A DNA stretch of 64,000 nucleotides from Flavobacterium yafengii (GTDB taxonomy: Bacteria > Bacteroidota > Bacteroidia > Flavobacteriales > Flavobacteriaceae), in NCBI RefSeq assembly GCF_030010375.1, contig NZ_JASCRY010000002.1, positions 372,001 to 436,000 on the forward strand. The letters are read 5' to 3'. Positions 63,933-64,000 of this stretch are shown piece after piece. The notes under the pieces are model-generated. The model ran no database searches, had not been told where the DNA came from, and worked only from the letters and a program-made list of their open reading frames with translations. The number at the start of each line of letters is the position of its first letter. Position 1 is the stretch's first letter. Made by a program: the position numbers and the translations under genes.

Positions 63933-64000
63933 TATATTTTGTTTAATATTTTCTTTTTTTTGACTTTTAGCTTATGGTTTGAGGTTGCAACAACAACCTG

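Overview
The window is a chromosomal segment of a low-GC member of the Bacteroidota, most likely Flavobacterium or a close relative. The evidence is AT-rich intergenic DNA, promoters of the TAnnTTTG (-7) / TTTG (-33) type, a SusC/TonB-like outer-membrane receptor, S9 and S10 peptidases, TlpA/DUF4369 thioredoxins, and a gyrA with an acidic tail. Most of the 64 kb is core metabolism and cell-envelope housekeeping; no intact prophage, IS element or CRISPR array is visible.

Layout. 1-8.6 kb: start of an outer-membrane beta-barrel receptor, ArsC-like reductase, CPBP protease plus menE-like ligase, DoxX protein, a small OMP, an acyl-CoA carboxylase carboxyltransferase, lpxD, and a TonB-domain/MORN protein next to the degraded tail of a phospholipase-A-like gene. 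8.7-14.7 kb: prfB with an intact programmed frameshift, threonine aldolase, YbaB, prolyl oligopeptidase, a cysteine synthase-like enzyme. 14.8-22.4 kb: a 690-residue orphan PLP-fold protein, then a gcvT - S41 protease - surface protein - yebC run. 22.6-31.9 kb: nnrD, a TlpA-like protein, a HipA-like kinase/DUF3037 pair, a flavoprotein, an S10 peptidase, SRPBCC, GNAT, SYLF and a membrane protein. 32.6-35.1 kb: an unusual convergent pair, an SH3b/cysteine-peptidase-like protein and a carboxylate-amine-ligase-like protein.

35.7-40.8 kb is the threonine operon thrA-thrB-thrC. Just upstream of thrA lies an unlisted 31-codon ORF with 11 threonines, six consecutive and immediately before a final proline and the stop, followed by a GC-rich hairpin and an AT hairpin with a T-tract. 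This looks like a threonine attenuator, starting almost at the predicted transcription start, and is the most interesting regulatory element here. 41.2-50 kb: histidine ammonia-lyase, a DUF47/PiT phosphate transport pair, a pirin-pirin-OsmC-GNAT operon behind a Crp/Fnr regulator, DUF421, and a RimB-RimK fusion. 50-59 kb: clpC, gyrA, a TPR protein, an NlpC/P60 hydrolase and a thiolase.

59.2-61 kb is the only clear accessory tract: tRNA-Ser, tRNA-Pro, a tRNA-Arg fragment and an intact tRNA-Arg, followed by a frameshifted and truncated tyrosine-integrase start, a 77-residue unknown protein, an attC-like 131-bp imperfect palindrome, a small secreted cassette-like protein and a second, truncated copy of the palindromic repeat. 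The window ends in an araA-galM operon. Other scars include a duplicated 3' end of nnrD and two copies of a palindromic intergenic repeat.
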